From assembly GCA_963573315.1 (NCBI GenBank), contig OY752143.1, positions 620,001 through 684,000 of the forward strand: 64,000 nucleotides of DNA, in the 5' to 3' direction. This DNA is from Entomortierella parvispora. Taxonomy: Eukaryota; Mortierellomycota; Mortierellomycetes; Mortierellales; Mortierellaceae. Below the pieces are notes generated by a model. It worked only from the letters and a program-made list of their open reading frames with translations. It did not search any database and was not told the origin of the DNA. This document shows positions 10,848-23,574 of the stretch, in pieces. The position numbers and the translations under genes were made by a program. Within the stretch, counting starts at the first letter, position 1; every line of letters begins with the position of its first letter.

Positions 10848-11545
10848 GAGCGCAGATCTCTGGATTGAGATGTCAGAGGACGCAGATACAGCAAGCAAGC
10901 GGTGAGGAAGGATAGGGTCGAGGGCAAGAGACAAAAACAGAGCAAGACAAGACGAGAAGGTGTGAGGGAGGAAGATTTCAAGGGGAGATGGACTTGCGCA
11001 GAAACATTGTTTAAAAAAAATAAAGAATTCCAATGAGGAGCGGCAGCGGCAGGGCAGGGCGGTCCTGATCAGCAACAGCAGACAGGGGCAGACAGGGGCG
11101 GACAGAAATGAGAGAGCAAGGAGGATGCAAGAAACGATGATGCGCAGATAGTTACATTATGGATTCGACCGCGGAGGGGGAGAGAGAGAGAGAAAGAGGA
11201 GAGAGCGAGAGAGGAGAGAGAATAGTTGAAGAGAGAAGAGAAGCGAAGCGAAGCAAAAAGAAGAGATGATCTTCTTTTGAGTTCTCCTGTGTTGTGTCGC
11301 TCGCTCGCTCTTCGACCCATTGTCTGGCGCCACCGATCGATTTTTGCCCTGTCCCCAACGGCGAGACACGGACGGCAGACGGGACGACACGGGGAAGGGC
11401 TGAGGGCTGGTTCAAGTTGGTTGGATTTAGTCACGTGCGCTGCTGCTGCTGCTTCCTTATCTGATCGAATCAAAGGTCTGCTGGGTCTCAGTCTCCACTC
11501 GACCTCTCTTGTTTGCCCTGATTCCACATCGCCTCTTGCTTTTGC
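10848..11545. promoter_or_regulatory. Shared divergent promoter region of thioredoxin reductase and Tah18
   Basis: About 700 bp between two start codons pointing away from each other. It contains a long GA-rich tract (about 11173-11250), which is CT-rich on the minus strand toward the thioredoxin reductase gene, and no convincing TATA box. ORFs across it on both strands are simple-sequence artefacts. Co-regulation of the two NADPH-flavoproteins is only a suggestion. Confidence 0.45.
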
Positions 11546-14150
<2,605 letters not shown>

Positions 14151-16478
14151 GCATGATTTATCTCTCCATAGAAAAAAACCCCCCTCGCGAGAATGAGACC
14201 CTGTGCTACGAGGATGGCAATGATTTTTACGATACTCGAACGATTACATCCCTGACATCTGTGTGTCGGCAAATCCGTGTAAAGCAGTTGACTAGAAAAT
14301 TAGGCAATGGAGGATGGAAGAAACTGAACTTATATAAACATTTCCTACCAACGGTGACCTTATCAACAACTGACGAATCGAATGGGAGTGGCAAAAGCAT
14401 TCAATAGTACAGAGTGACAAAAGCATTCAGGAACGAGAGAGTTTGGGCGTGGGCAATGTTTTTCATGGCGTCATCAAATCGCCCAGGGGCGGGCGGACAG
14501 GACCCTTGCGGACAAAGAATTGCTCTCAATAGTCAGCCGCGTTCAAAAACAAGAGAGCTAAAACACGCAACTTTACCATGCATGCACCTTGCAGAAAGCG
14601 GTCGTGGCCGCAATGAAATGTTATCGATGATATCTCTTTGGGAGTGTGTGAGCTTTCTTTTACTACATCCACATGACCACCCACTTCTCGTTTTCTGCTT
14701 GTTCACTTGGTGTACAAAAAAAAAAAAAAAAAAAAAATGGAGTACAGCCAGAAGCCCACGGATCTCAAAAAAGGCACAGAGACACGATTGCTATCGCTTA
14801 GGGGCCTCTTCTCTCTTCATGTAAGGGTCGGCCTGACTGTCCAATTTCTCACACTAGAGGTTCAAGGACCGGGTATTCCGAAAAAGAAAACAAGGACAAC
14901 ACATGCCGACTATTCCTTTTTTGGGTTGTTATCGTTGCTCTTGCTCTCGTGTTTCTGCTTTGCTGGGTAATGTTTTTTAACACTTGTCCTTCAACAGCTC
15001 ACAGCATGTCCACTAGACAACAGTTGCGTACATGTGCAATATCTTGCAGCGGTTCATGGTTACGGATTACTGGACGATAAGACCATAGTTTAGTGTGATT
15101 CGGAATTTCCCAAGAAAGGATTGGAGACAGCTTTCCCCTTGGCGGCGTAAACACGCGCGGCGGACGCGTTCCTGTCGGCGCGGAATACAACCCCATGCAC
15201 ATAAAACAATTCACATCTCAGATTCCTTTATTCGGCTTCAGATGTCTTCATTAGCAGGTTTCAAAGAAAGGTATCTACATTCTAGGTGATTTTTAGCCCC
15301 TTCAAACCGCCTTTGGCATCTTTTTTTTTTCTGGTCTTCCCTCGGTAAAAGTAATAGACACCAATTTCAGGAACAGTTCTATTATGGTAACGATGGTACA
15401 TGACTAACTCCAAGAGTCGAGTTCCCAGGGAAAGACTCCATTCGAGACAAAAGAAGTACATAATATCCTTAGGCTGTTCTGCGATCTCATCTTTGCCCTG
15501 AGCTGACCCACAGTCACCCTTCTGCATGCACTAAATGTTGACCAATCCTCAATATTGAGCAAATACCTCGTGATGAATTGTGGTGCCTATTCCAAGGACA
15601 CAGAAACACTAGTCTGTATCACCTTTCATTCCGCCAACTCAAGGCAGAAGGGCCAGGAATGCGCATGGAGGAAGGGAAACAAAAGAAACCCAGGCTAGAA
15701 GTTTGCACACAAAAGTAAAAAGACTGGTGGGAAGGACAAGTCCTCAAATGTCTTAGAGGGATTTTTTTCCCACCAATGGAGAGTGTTATTCACCATGCAG
15801 GAACACGCGTTTCATTGCAAGATGGTGTTCCTCTTTGGCCCTTGCATGAGAGAATACAACTTGGCTCTCGGTTAACCTTTGTCTTTTCCTCGGGAATGGA
15901 CAGGACCCTTTGTGCAACCGCAATCATGCCAATTTGGGCCGAAGGACAAGGTGCTAGTCCAGCAGCCCCCTTGCCCCTCTCACCTCCCCGACCGTTGATT
16001 TGTGCAGATTGTTAGTGGGAAACAAACAAAACATTGCCAGGGATTGCGATCTCGTCATCCAAGGACCTGATGCACTCAATCCAAGGGCGCGCCGCCCTGG
16101 CCCTGGCCCTATCCAGTGCTCACACAGGGAAGGCAAAGGAAAGAGATAGACACGCGCGTGCCTGCTCTCCTGCGACCAGTGAGTTCCTGCCCATCGCTCT
16201 CTTCAAGTTTCTCACACCATTGCAGGCCGAGGCCCTTGGGAAATATACTGGATCAAGTCATAGAGGGAGAGAGCCATGAAAAGATAGGCCCTCGAACATT
16301 ACTATCGACTCGCTCACCCTTCTCAAGTCGAGATAGGTATAAATAAGGAACCCTGGACAGCACGTTTTCCTTTTTTTTTTATCAATCCACAGTGCCTCTA
16401 CAGCTTCCTCGCATCTCCTCCTCTCTCTCTTCAAAGAACTAGCTCCTCCAAGTCCAACCCCTCACCTCGTTGACAAAA
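14151..16478. other. Long intergenic region upstream of the subtilase gene
   Basis: About 2.3 kb without a convincing gene. It holds a 22-nt poly(A) run at 14716-14737. A minus-strand ORF at 15282-15527 ends in a Lys-rich stretch but matches nothing I know. The final 150 bp form the subtilase promoter. Confidence 0.45.
16338..16345 (+). promoter_or_regulatory. TATA box of the subtilase gene
   Basis: TATAAATA, 141 bp upstream of the ATG at 16479 and followed by a T-rich run and a CT-rich leader, the usual arrangement for a regulated fungal secreted-protein gene. Confidence 0.55.
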
Positions 16479-17648
16479 ATGAAGTACACCATCCTCCTCG
16501 CCGCTTGCATCGCCCTGGTTCAAGCCGCTCCTTTGCTGGCCCCTTCAAACAACGCCAAGCCCATCCCTGATTCGTACATTGTCGTCCTCAAGGATGGCCA
16601 CTCGGCTTCCTCCTTCCAGCCAGCGTTCGACGCGATCGCCAAGCGCCAAAACGGTCGCGGTATCAAGCCCAAGGTCCACCGTCAATACAAGGCCATTCCC
16701 GGCTTTCATGCCTCTCTCCCCCCCGCGGCCCTGAAGGAGATTCAAGCAAGAAGCGAGGTCGCGTACGTTGAACAGGATGCGGTTATGAAGATCTATGGGC
16801 AACAAGACTCCCCTCCATCCTGGGGTTTGACGCGTGTCTCTGAGAAAAATCTGGATCTCTCTCAACCCTATTCCTATAACGATGCCGCTGGGCAGGGCGT
16901 CACAGCCTATGTGGTCGACACCGGTGTCTATGCCGGACACAAGGAGTTTGGTGGCCGAGCCAAGTTGGCAGCTAACTTTGTGGACGGTTCGGCCAACACG
17001 GATGAGAATGGCCACGGCACCCACGTCTCTGGAACAATTGGTGGTTCGACCTACGGTGTGGCCAAGAAGGTCTCGATTGTTGGTGTGAAGGTCCTGGATG
17101 CCCAGGGCTCGGGTTCGACCTCGAGTGTTGTCGCAGGAATGGACTGGGTCGCCCAAAACGCCAAGCCTGGAAAGTCTGTCGTGAACATGTCCTTGGGCGG
17201 TGGCAAGTCGCAGGCCATTGATGATGCCGCTGGTCGTCTCTTCTCGGCCAACATCCCTTTGATTGTCGCTGCCGGTAACGACGAGACAGTCGATGCCTGC
17301 GACGGTTCCCCTTCTGGCGCCCCCAACACCTTGACGGTGGCAGCCTCGGACAACACGGACAACACGGCCTCGTTCACATCTTGGGGCTCTTGTGTAGAGA
17401 TCTTTGGACCAGGTGTGGACATTACCTCCTCTTGGATCGGTTCTTCCGATGCCAGCAACACCATCTCGGGAACTTCCATGGCCACCCCTCACGTCGTCGG
17501 CGTCGCGGCCTTGTACCTGTCCCAGGGAGGATTGAACTCTGCCCAAGACTTGTTTGACAAGCTGACGAGCACTGCTACCCCTGATCATATCCAGGGCAAC
17601 CTCAACGGATCGCCCAACAAGTTGGTTTACAACGGCGGAGCCAACTAA
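16479..17648 (+). CDS. Secreted subtilisin-like serine protease (S8, proteinase K type)
   Basis: Single-exon gene of 389 residues. Signal peptide MKYTILLAACIALVQA, then an inhibitor I9 propeptide (SYIVVLKDG to AYVEQDAV, about residues 32-105), then the mature catalytic domain. The triad is visible as D147 (VVDTGV), H179 (NGHGTH) and S333 (GTSMATPH), with oxyanion Asn267 (AAGND). The mature enzyme would start near QQDSPPSWGL. It degrades extracellular protein; fungal relatives serve nutrition or host-tissue breakdown. The ATG at 16479 sits in a good context (caaaaATG). It is convergent with the Sec14-like gene, with 238 bp between stop codons. Confidence 0.96.
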   Translation: MKYTILLAACIALVQAAPLLAPSNNAKPIPDSYIVVLKDGHSASSFQPAFDAIAKRQNGRGIKPKVHRQYKAIPGFHASLPPAALKEIQARSEVAYVEQDAVMKIYGQQDSPPSWGLTRVSEKNLDLSQPYSYNDAAGQGVTAYVVDTGVYAGHKEFGGRAKLAANFVDGSANTDENGHGTHVSGTIGGSTYGVAKKVSIVGVKVLDAQGSGSTSSVVAGMDWVAQNAKPGKSVVNMSLGGGKSQAIDDAAGRLFSANIPLIVAAGNDETVDACDGSPSGAPNTLTVAASDNTDNTASFTSWGSCVEIFGPGVDITSSWIGSSDASNTISGTSMATPHVVGVAALYLSQGGLNSAQDLFDKLTSTATPDHIQGNLNGSPNKLVYNGGAN

Positions 17649-17886
17649 AAAATACTTTCCCTTTCCCTTCTTCCACCCTGTGGGTAGTGAACATTGAGAT
17701 TTATCTATTACGTATGTAGTGAAAAGTATGATATCCAGAAAACTAGGATGCGGTTGTGCGGTCTGGCACCATGCAGCCCACCTGGTTCATAAAAAATGAG
17801 ATTCAATCCAACTGATAACATGCAACTGCCGTGACGTTTATTAAAGGAAATGGGGTTGGGAATATCACTCTTTTCTAAAAGAATGT

Positions 17887-20311
17887 CTATGGAGAGTCTG
17901 AGCTCTGCTCTCCCAAGATACCGTCGACCTTGACACCATATTCCATTTGAACCAAACCGCGCTGACTTTCTGGCTTCCAAGACATCACATAAAGACCAGC
18001 ATCCTTCGCATGGAACTTGACCTCCACACCGTCTCCAGTCTCGGGGCACTCCGTTAGCGAATAAAACTTTGTGGGGACGACACTAATTATCAGACACGAC
18101 AAAGAACAAACAGTAAGGTCAGTTTGCAAGTCCACTCACCTTAGAAGTAATGGCATGGCAAGACCAATAATAATAAAGAGAATACTTACACCGTGCCATT
18201 GTCGGCTTTCTCACCAAACTCAAAACGAACGACAGTAAAGTTGAGTCCCTCGCAAGCAGCGCGAACACCCTTCACTCTAAATTTGATAAGGACCTCAGGC
18301 TGAGCCTCCACGTCCTCATCCGCGACTACAAATTCATACTCGCAAGCCTTGCCATGAGCCATAGTCGAGAACATCTGGTAGATGCCATCTTTGGGGCGAC
18401 CGGGCATGACATAGTCCATGATTGAATTGGCAGAGGCTGTCGACGAAGATCGAGGGCGGAGATAGGTGGGCACAGCCAAAAGGTTGGTATTGGTGGGGGG
18501 TGCTGGCTCCACGGGCTTAATGTTGTTCATAACCACGGAAGGCACACAGCCGCCAGGCATGTGGCCGCAGGTGCACTCTCCTCCGAGGAACTCGGGCAAG
18601 TTCTCAGGCTCAACATGATCCAGCAACACTGACTTGAAATCCTTGCCAAGAATGTGAATTTTCTCAATGACTGTTCGTAATAAAAAACAATGTCGTGATA
18701 AGTACCATGAACACTGAAAGATTTGGATCTGGGTTTGATAGTTGATCCAAGTTTTGATCCTTACCACCGGGATCGAGCCACTTCTTGATCATGGAGTACA
18801 CCTTGACAAAGACGTAGGGACTGTTGACAATGAAGAGCTTTCCTAGACGCTCGGGATAAGCCTTCTGATCCATGTCGGTCAAAGAACGCAACATGTTCAA
18901 TCCATCCATATGAAGCTCTAAAGAAGAGATCGTTGAGCACCTTCAGTCACACAAGCACAATTTGGGTCTTCTCAATCAGCATTTCGTTTTGAGTGGTTTC
19001 CTTACGGTGAAAGCCCATGCCTGTGCAGTCGAAAATAACGGTCTCCTTATCAATGACCTTGTCCTCTGTTCCGAAGCGCTTCTCACATTCTGGCATAATA
19101 GTGTTGTGGACAAATTCTGTGCAGCGAATATGATAGTCGACAAGCTCGGCTGTAGTGACATTCTTTGCCAACCCTTTGACATTGTGCTGACCCTAAAATA
19201 GTTTAAGCAATTCGGCCTGTCAGCCGCCGTCTTTTTTTGTCTTTGGCTGCACAATCTTTTTTTTGGTTCGCTCCTTCCTTTGGATTTACCATGCGCTCAA
19301 TATAGATGGGTCTGCCGGCTTTGTCCCACTTGTGAAGACAGCTTCCTCCCATGTACTTTTGCAGCCTAACAGCATGTTCAGGGACGTTGGGCTGTCCTGC
19401 CTCGATGTTGGCATCTGGAACGGAGTGCCAGCCGCGCACGCCGTACATGACGCCATTTGAGTTGTGGGGTCCTGGGGTAGGGAGATCGTCGACATTGTTC
19501 GCCTTCCTCCATTCCAACGAGGCAAGTAGCTGGGTGTGGGCACCGGGCTGAGACGATCGAGATAGTAAAGAGACGGTCAGGGTCAGGGGTCAAGGGTCAG
19601 AACAAGCTCAATCCAATTATTCATTTTCAAGGTTCAGCCAGATGACATCGCCGTAACACCACACAATAAAGTCCAGAGGGACAAGAGGTAAAATGGAACT
19701 GTTCCTTTTGTTCCTGGAAAAAGCAAACATGGGGACACAAACGGTACAGGCGATGGGGACCGTGGTAAAAAGAATCAAGAGACGATGAAGTCGTTTACTC
19801 ACCAAATCGTAGCTTCTAGCGACAATGAACCGCATCAGTTCCTATTTGGAGTCCATGATTGAGCAGATCAGAAATAGAAATCGCACGAACAAACGAACGG
19901 TCAGAGACGGGATCAGAACTGGCGAGTGGCTGCGATCTCCTTTTTTTCCTTCTGCTGTTATCTCTGAGCGACAATTGTCCTCTAGTCCATTCCCAGGATT
20001 ATGCATTTTGTACGGGGCTAGCGGGTTTCCAGAGCATGCTCCTTCCTGTGCTGGGGTCTGTCCCGTTTGTCCTCGAAACTGAAATGGCGATTCATTCGCG
20101 TAGTCCACGAGAACTGATCTAGTCAAGGAAATGACTTCCAGGCCCATGTAAACCCAGCAGGAAGAGGCAATGAAGCACCTACCCCATCGTCATATTTCTC
20201 ATTGTCATCACCAATAAGGGTGCGAAAGGCAGCCAGGGCCTCGACCTGCTTGGGCTCCGTGTAAGGATGCTTGGAATGTACGGAGGATGAGTCTGAACTG
20301 GGGGTCGACAT
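17887..20311 (-). CDS. Sec14-like CRAL-TRIO/GOLD lipid-transfer protein
   Basis: Seven exons: 20311-20183, 19841-19803 (only 39 bp), 19547-19290, 19192-19006, 18917-18765, 18670-18190 and 18082-17887, giving 480 residues. CRAL-TRIO-N: AALAAFRTLIGD and ELMRFIVARSYDL. Lipid-binding CRAL-TRIO core: GRPIYIERM, FDCTGMGFHQLHMDGLNML and YPERLGKLFIVNSPYVF. A C-terminal GOLD domain (about 350-475) follows a linker with VMPGRPKDG and ends in SWKPESQRGLVQMEYGV. Such proteins move phosphatidylinositol and other lipids between membranes and couple them to Golgi or signalling membranes. The longest ORF upstream of the chosen ATG is simple sequence; the chosen start gives the short acidic leader usual for the family. 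Confidence 0.9.
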
Positions 20312-21819
20312 GGAATTAATGAGTTGTGGGGTTGGTTTTTGGTTTGAGGATGAATGCAAAGGAGCACAGGAAATGAGGAAACGAAGAGGGCGGAAGGAAT
20401 GAGGAGAAGAGAAGGAGGAGGGGGAGGAGGAAGGCAAAGGATGGGAATGTAAAAAAAGCGAGCGAGGAAAGCAAAAGGGAAGAGTAGAGCACAGTATGAT
20501 GTGTCGAACGGGTATTTATGGGGCGCACTGGGCGGGCTGGACTGGACAGAGGACGGGCCTTGCTCCTTCAGGGGGAGGGGCACGCACGTTTGTTCTTTAT
20601 CGAGCAATCAGTCCCCTGTCCAGTGCCCTGCCCTTGTCCGTCCGTCATCCTTCCGTTCTTTCTTCCTTACCTGCCTGCCTGTCTGCTTTCTTCCTCTGTC
20701 TGCTTGCTCCTTTCCCCTTTTCTGCCGTGTTCCCGGGAATGACTGTGCCGTTGAAGCGCTTCCCCCGCAAGGGACGGCGTTACGTGGACTGGCTGCTGTC
20801 CAATTTGCAATTTGCGCAGAAACGACCCCACTGCCCAAAAAAGTAAATGGACCTGGGTAAAACTATTCCCTGCTGCCAAACAGGATCTCGATTGTTGAAA
20901 GTTCGATCGCATTTGGATGTCTTCCTTTCCTCGTCTTTGGATGGCTTTGTCATCCAGCCTAGAAGCCCTACCATTTTTGTCGATCGCAGATCGCCGCTTC
21001 TACTTTTGTTCATTGATTCAAGCAACAGTGCAGGGACGAAGGACATGCTCTCACTTGGCCCTCACACGACCAGATCAGATTTGTTTTGTCCACGCACTAC
21101 AACTGCACAATGCGCGTCCACGCAGCACATGAACCAAACACTTCCTACCCACCCAACGTTGAACTCGTGCTCACTTACAGATAGCATCAATTCATGTTTC
21201 CCTACGCTGGAACAACCCCTCGCGTGAGGAGGAGGAGTCAACGGCCATTCAGGCAGATTGACTCTCTAGCTCGGATCGAGGGTCGCAACTCATACAAAGA
21301 CCCCCAACCTTGTCTGGTGGCCCATGCTGTCTGAAGTCAATTGAGTGCACAAACACCAACCATTTGTCCCTCTTTTTTTCTTTTCTCCGAAGCACCAAAA
21401 TGTCGATTCTCGAATGGGCTGTTCTAAGGGGGGACAGCGCGGTCTGACCGCATTGCTGTAGTCATCGCCAGAGTGGCTCGTGTTAGTCGCACCTCAATGC
21501 CTAATGAAAGAAGATACACAAAGTCCCTAGCCAAGCAATGCAACCGACACTGGGGCCTACCAGTTCGACTGAGGTCAACATTATCAAAACGAGAAAAAGC
21601 CAAAGCGCAAAATGGTAAATGTGAATGGCCCAAGAGATGGGTAGATGGGCACTTTAACATATCATCTTTCTCTTCTCTTCTCTCTCTCTCTTTCTTGCTT
21701 TCTCGCCTATCCTCTTCTTCCTCTCTTTCTTACTCATTGTCCACACCCACCCCACCTGTACCTGTTCACTCACGCCTCCACTTTTCCCCTCCAGTATCTT
21801 TTATATGCGACTGTCCAAT
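20312..21819. other. Intergenic region, no gene seen
   Basis: Contains the Sec14-like promoter (a CATAAATA string on the minus strand near 20512-20520, about 205 bp upstream of the start) followed by CT-rich DNA at 20590-20740 and 21660-21780. Overlapping ORFs in several frames are rich in Ser/Leu/Pro/Phe from pyrimidine tracts and none looks like a protein family. Confidence 0.45.
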
Positions 21820-22865
21820 ATGGCTGACCCATCTAATAACCATAATATTCGCGACGTGGTCTTGACGGACTTCCTGAACAAAGAGGTCGAGACCATGTTC
21901 CAAGTCAATGAGATCTGGAAGGAGAAGCCTGCCATCGTCGTTGGTACGTAGAGGAATACCAGTCAGATGGCTAGTCTTGATCGCACCTACAATGGCTTGT
22001 CGGAGGAAGAGGGTGCATGCGGATAAAGGCAGACTAAATAGCAACACGAGCAGTCGTTGCAAGCGACCAACGGCACCCTCCAACACCACCAACGCTCCAC
22101 TTTTGCCTTTTTCTTTTTATTTTTTTTTTACTGACCACTCTGTCGTGTTCACCTGAAAACAAAAATAATAGTCATTCGGTCGTCCCGGATGCCCTTTCTA
22201 CCTTGAAGAAGCTCATGTCTTGGATGAACATCGTGAATTGATCGAGAAGAAAATGGTAAGAAATGGGCACTTGTGCTACTCTTTGTATACGCTCATTCCG
22301 AGAAGGATAGCAGCAAAACATTCTAACTTTTGTAACTTTGTGGATGCGACATGAAAAGGGTTTCCGAATGATTGTGGTTGTGGGCGCAGCCACTTTCTTA
22401 CTTTGACAGATCCAAAGGTCTTTTACAGGGCGTTGGGGTATGTGTCAACCTTCTCGAGCGACCTCTGCGTTTCGGCGAAACGATAGTGGTAATGAAGCAA
22501 TGTCTGATAGGGCTATGCTTCTGCGGTCTAGTCTTTGGTTTAACGCCATCCGTAACCTGCGCTCCGGTGTGCGCAGAAATCTGTTGGTGGGTGAGGGTCG
22601 TATTTTTGGAGGACTCCACATTGTTAGCCAGCGTGATCAGGGAATTGCGTACCAGTTTGAAAAACTGTCCTCGGAAACCTTGCTCCTGTTAGCAAGGTCC
22701 TGGAGGTCTGCAGTGAGATCTCGGCACCCATTAGTCCATTAGTCTCAAGGAAACTGCTATCGCAATGGCCGAACACCAGGATGCTCAGGTTCAAGAGAGG
22801 AAGGAAGCCGCCGCCCCCACCAGACAGACTGAATGTGAAGATAACGTTTGCGCTTTGGACATATA
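21820..22865 (+). pseudogene. AhpC/TSA (peroxiredoxin-like) pseudogene
   Basis: Coding remnants in order: MADPSNNHNIRDVVLTDFLN to WKEKPAIVV (21820-21942), GRPGCPFYLEEAHVLDEHRE (22178-22255), GFRMIVVVGAATF (22359-22397), YFDRSKGLLQ, NEAMSDRAMLLRSSLWFNAI and GEGRIFGGLHIVSQRDQGIA, SKVLEVCSEISAP, and a C terminus KETAIAMAEHQDAQVQER ending at 22865. The order matches thioredoxin-fold AhpC/TSA proteins (CP-type cysteine strand, late GG-x-Y/H-IV strand). The pieces lie in different frames, with shifts near 22390-22400, 22435-22500, 22660-22690 and 22725-22745, and the first exon joins the second in frame only through a non-canonical donor. It is therefore most likely a decayed gene; several sequencing errors are the alternative. 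Confidence 0.6.
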
Positions 22866-23052
22866 AAACCGGTGATATACGCGACCGGCATTGCGTCAAA
22901 ACGAGAACAGGAAGAGGTCTTGCCTAGTCGTGATTCTCGAGGACAGTCGATGGGTATGGCTGTGAAAACTGGTCGGCAGATTAGGAGATAAAAAGTCGGC
23001 GGAAGCGACCCAACCACTGGCGGATAGATCTCCCCGTGCAGCAACAAAAGGA

Positions 23053-23470
23053 TTTATCTACTTGACAACCCAGGTTGTTCGACTTACGTGACAACCCCCC
23101 ACTTTTTGCGCTCTAAGTCCATGTAACACTCTTTTTTGCCTTCTCTTCAACAGCACTTTGTTACAACAGTAAACGGTTACTGTATTCGCACTCATTCCGT
23201 TATCCAGTCTCCCGCAACTCAATTCAAGAGTTCAAGTCCCATATCGTTATCGACACGACTTGACACTCGCTAAAAAAGCGACAATATCGCCACAAACGCG
23301 TTAATCTTTGCCTCTGAGGGGTTAAAGGCGATACCTCGAAGAATAAAAGAGAGTAACAAGTCGCCTCGAAGAGTTTTCGTCCCTTCCCTGCACGTTTTTG
23401 TCTCGAAAAGCAAAAGAGAGTGTTACATGGACTTAGAGCGCAAAAAGTGGGGGGTTGTCGAGTAGATAAA
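23053..23470. mobile_element. Small non-autonomous element with terminal inverted repeats
   Basis: A 43-bp perfect inverted repeat lies at 23090-23132 and 23417-23459, starting GACAACCCCCCACTTTTTGC. Outside it, 23053-23070 and 23453-23470 match as inverted repeats in 17 of 18 positions. The left arm appears to carry an about 20-bp duplication (23071-23089) absent from the right arm. The interior has no ORF. I found no clear target duplication, so the ends are uncertain. It lies 32-43 bp from the tRNA-Ala gene. Confidence 0.6.
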
Positions 23471-23501
23471 CCCGCTGTCCTGCCAGTCAAAACAAAAGTA
23501 T

Positions 23502-23574
23502 TGGAGAACCTGGGCATCGATCCCAGTGCCTCTCGCATGCTAAGCGAGCGCTCTACCATTTGAGCTAGATCCCC
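23502..23574 (-). tRNA. tRNA-Ala (anticodon AGC)
   Basis: 73-nt cloverleaf without intron. Anticodon stem CTCGC/GCGAG with loop TTAGCAT gives AGC. D arm GCTC/GAGC and T arm CTGGG/CCCAG are intact, and the acceptor stem has the G3-U70 wobble that identifies alanine tRNA. One acceptor pair (position 6-67) is U-U. Its 5' 25 bases are duplicated at 27277-27301, marking insertion of the adjacent retroelement. Confidence 0.9.

Noticed and set aside
14716-14737. 22-nt poly(A) run as a retrocopy tail
   Set aside because: No ORF, target duplication or mRNA-like sequence is recognisable next to it.
16470-16478. Upstream TTG start for the subtilase
   Set aside because: Only an alternative-start artefact; the ATG at 16479 gives a clean signal peptide and good context.
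16545-17588. 347-codon minus-strand ORF over the subtilase
   Set aside because: Antisense artefact of a GC-rich, codon-biased sense gene with an intact catalytic triad.
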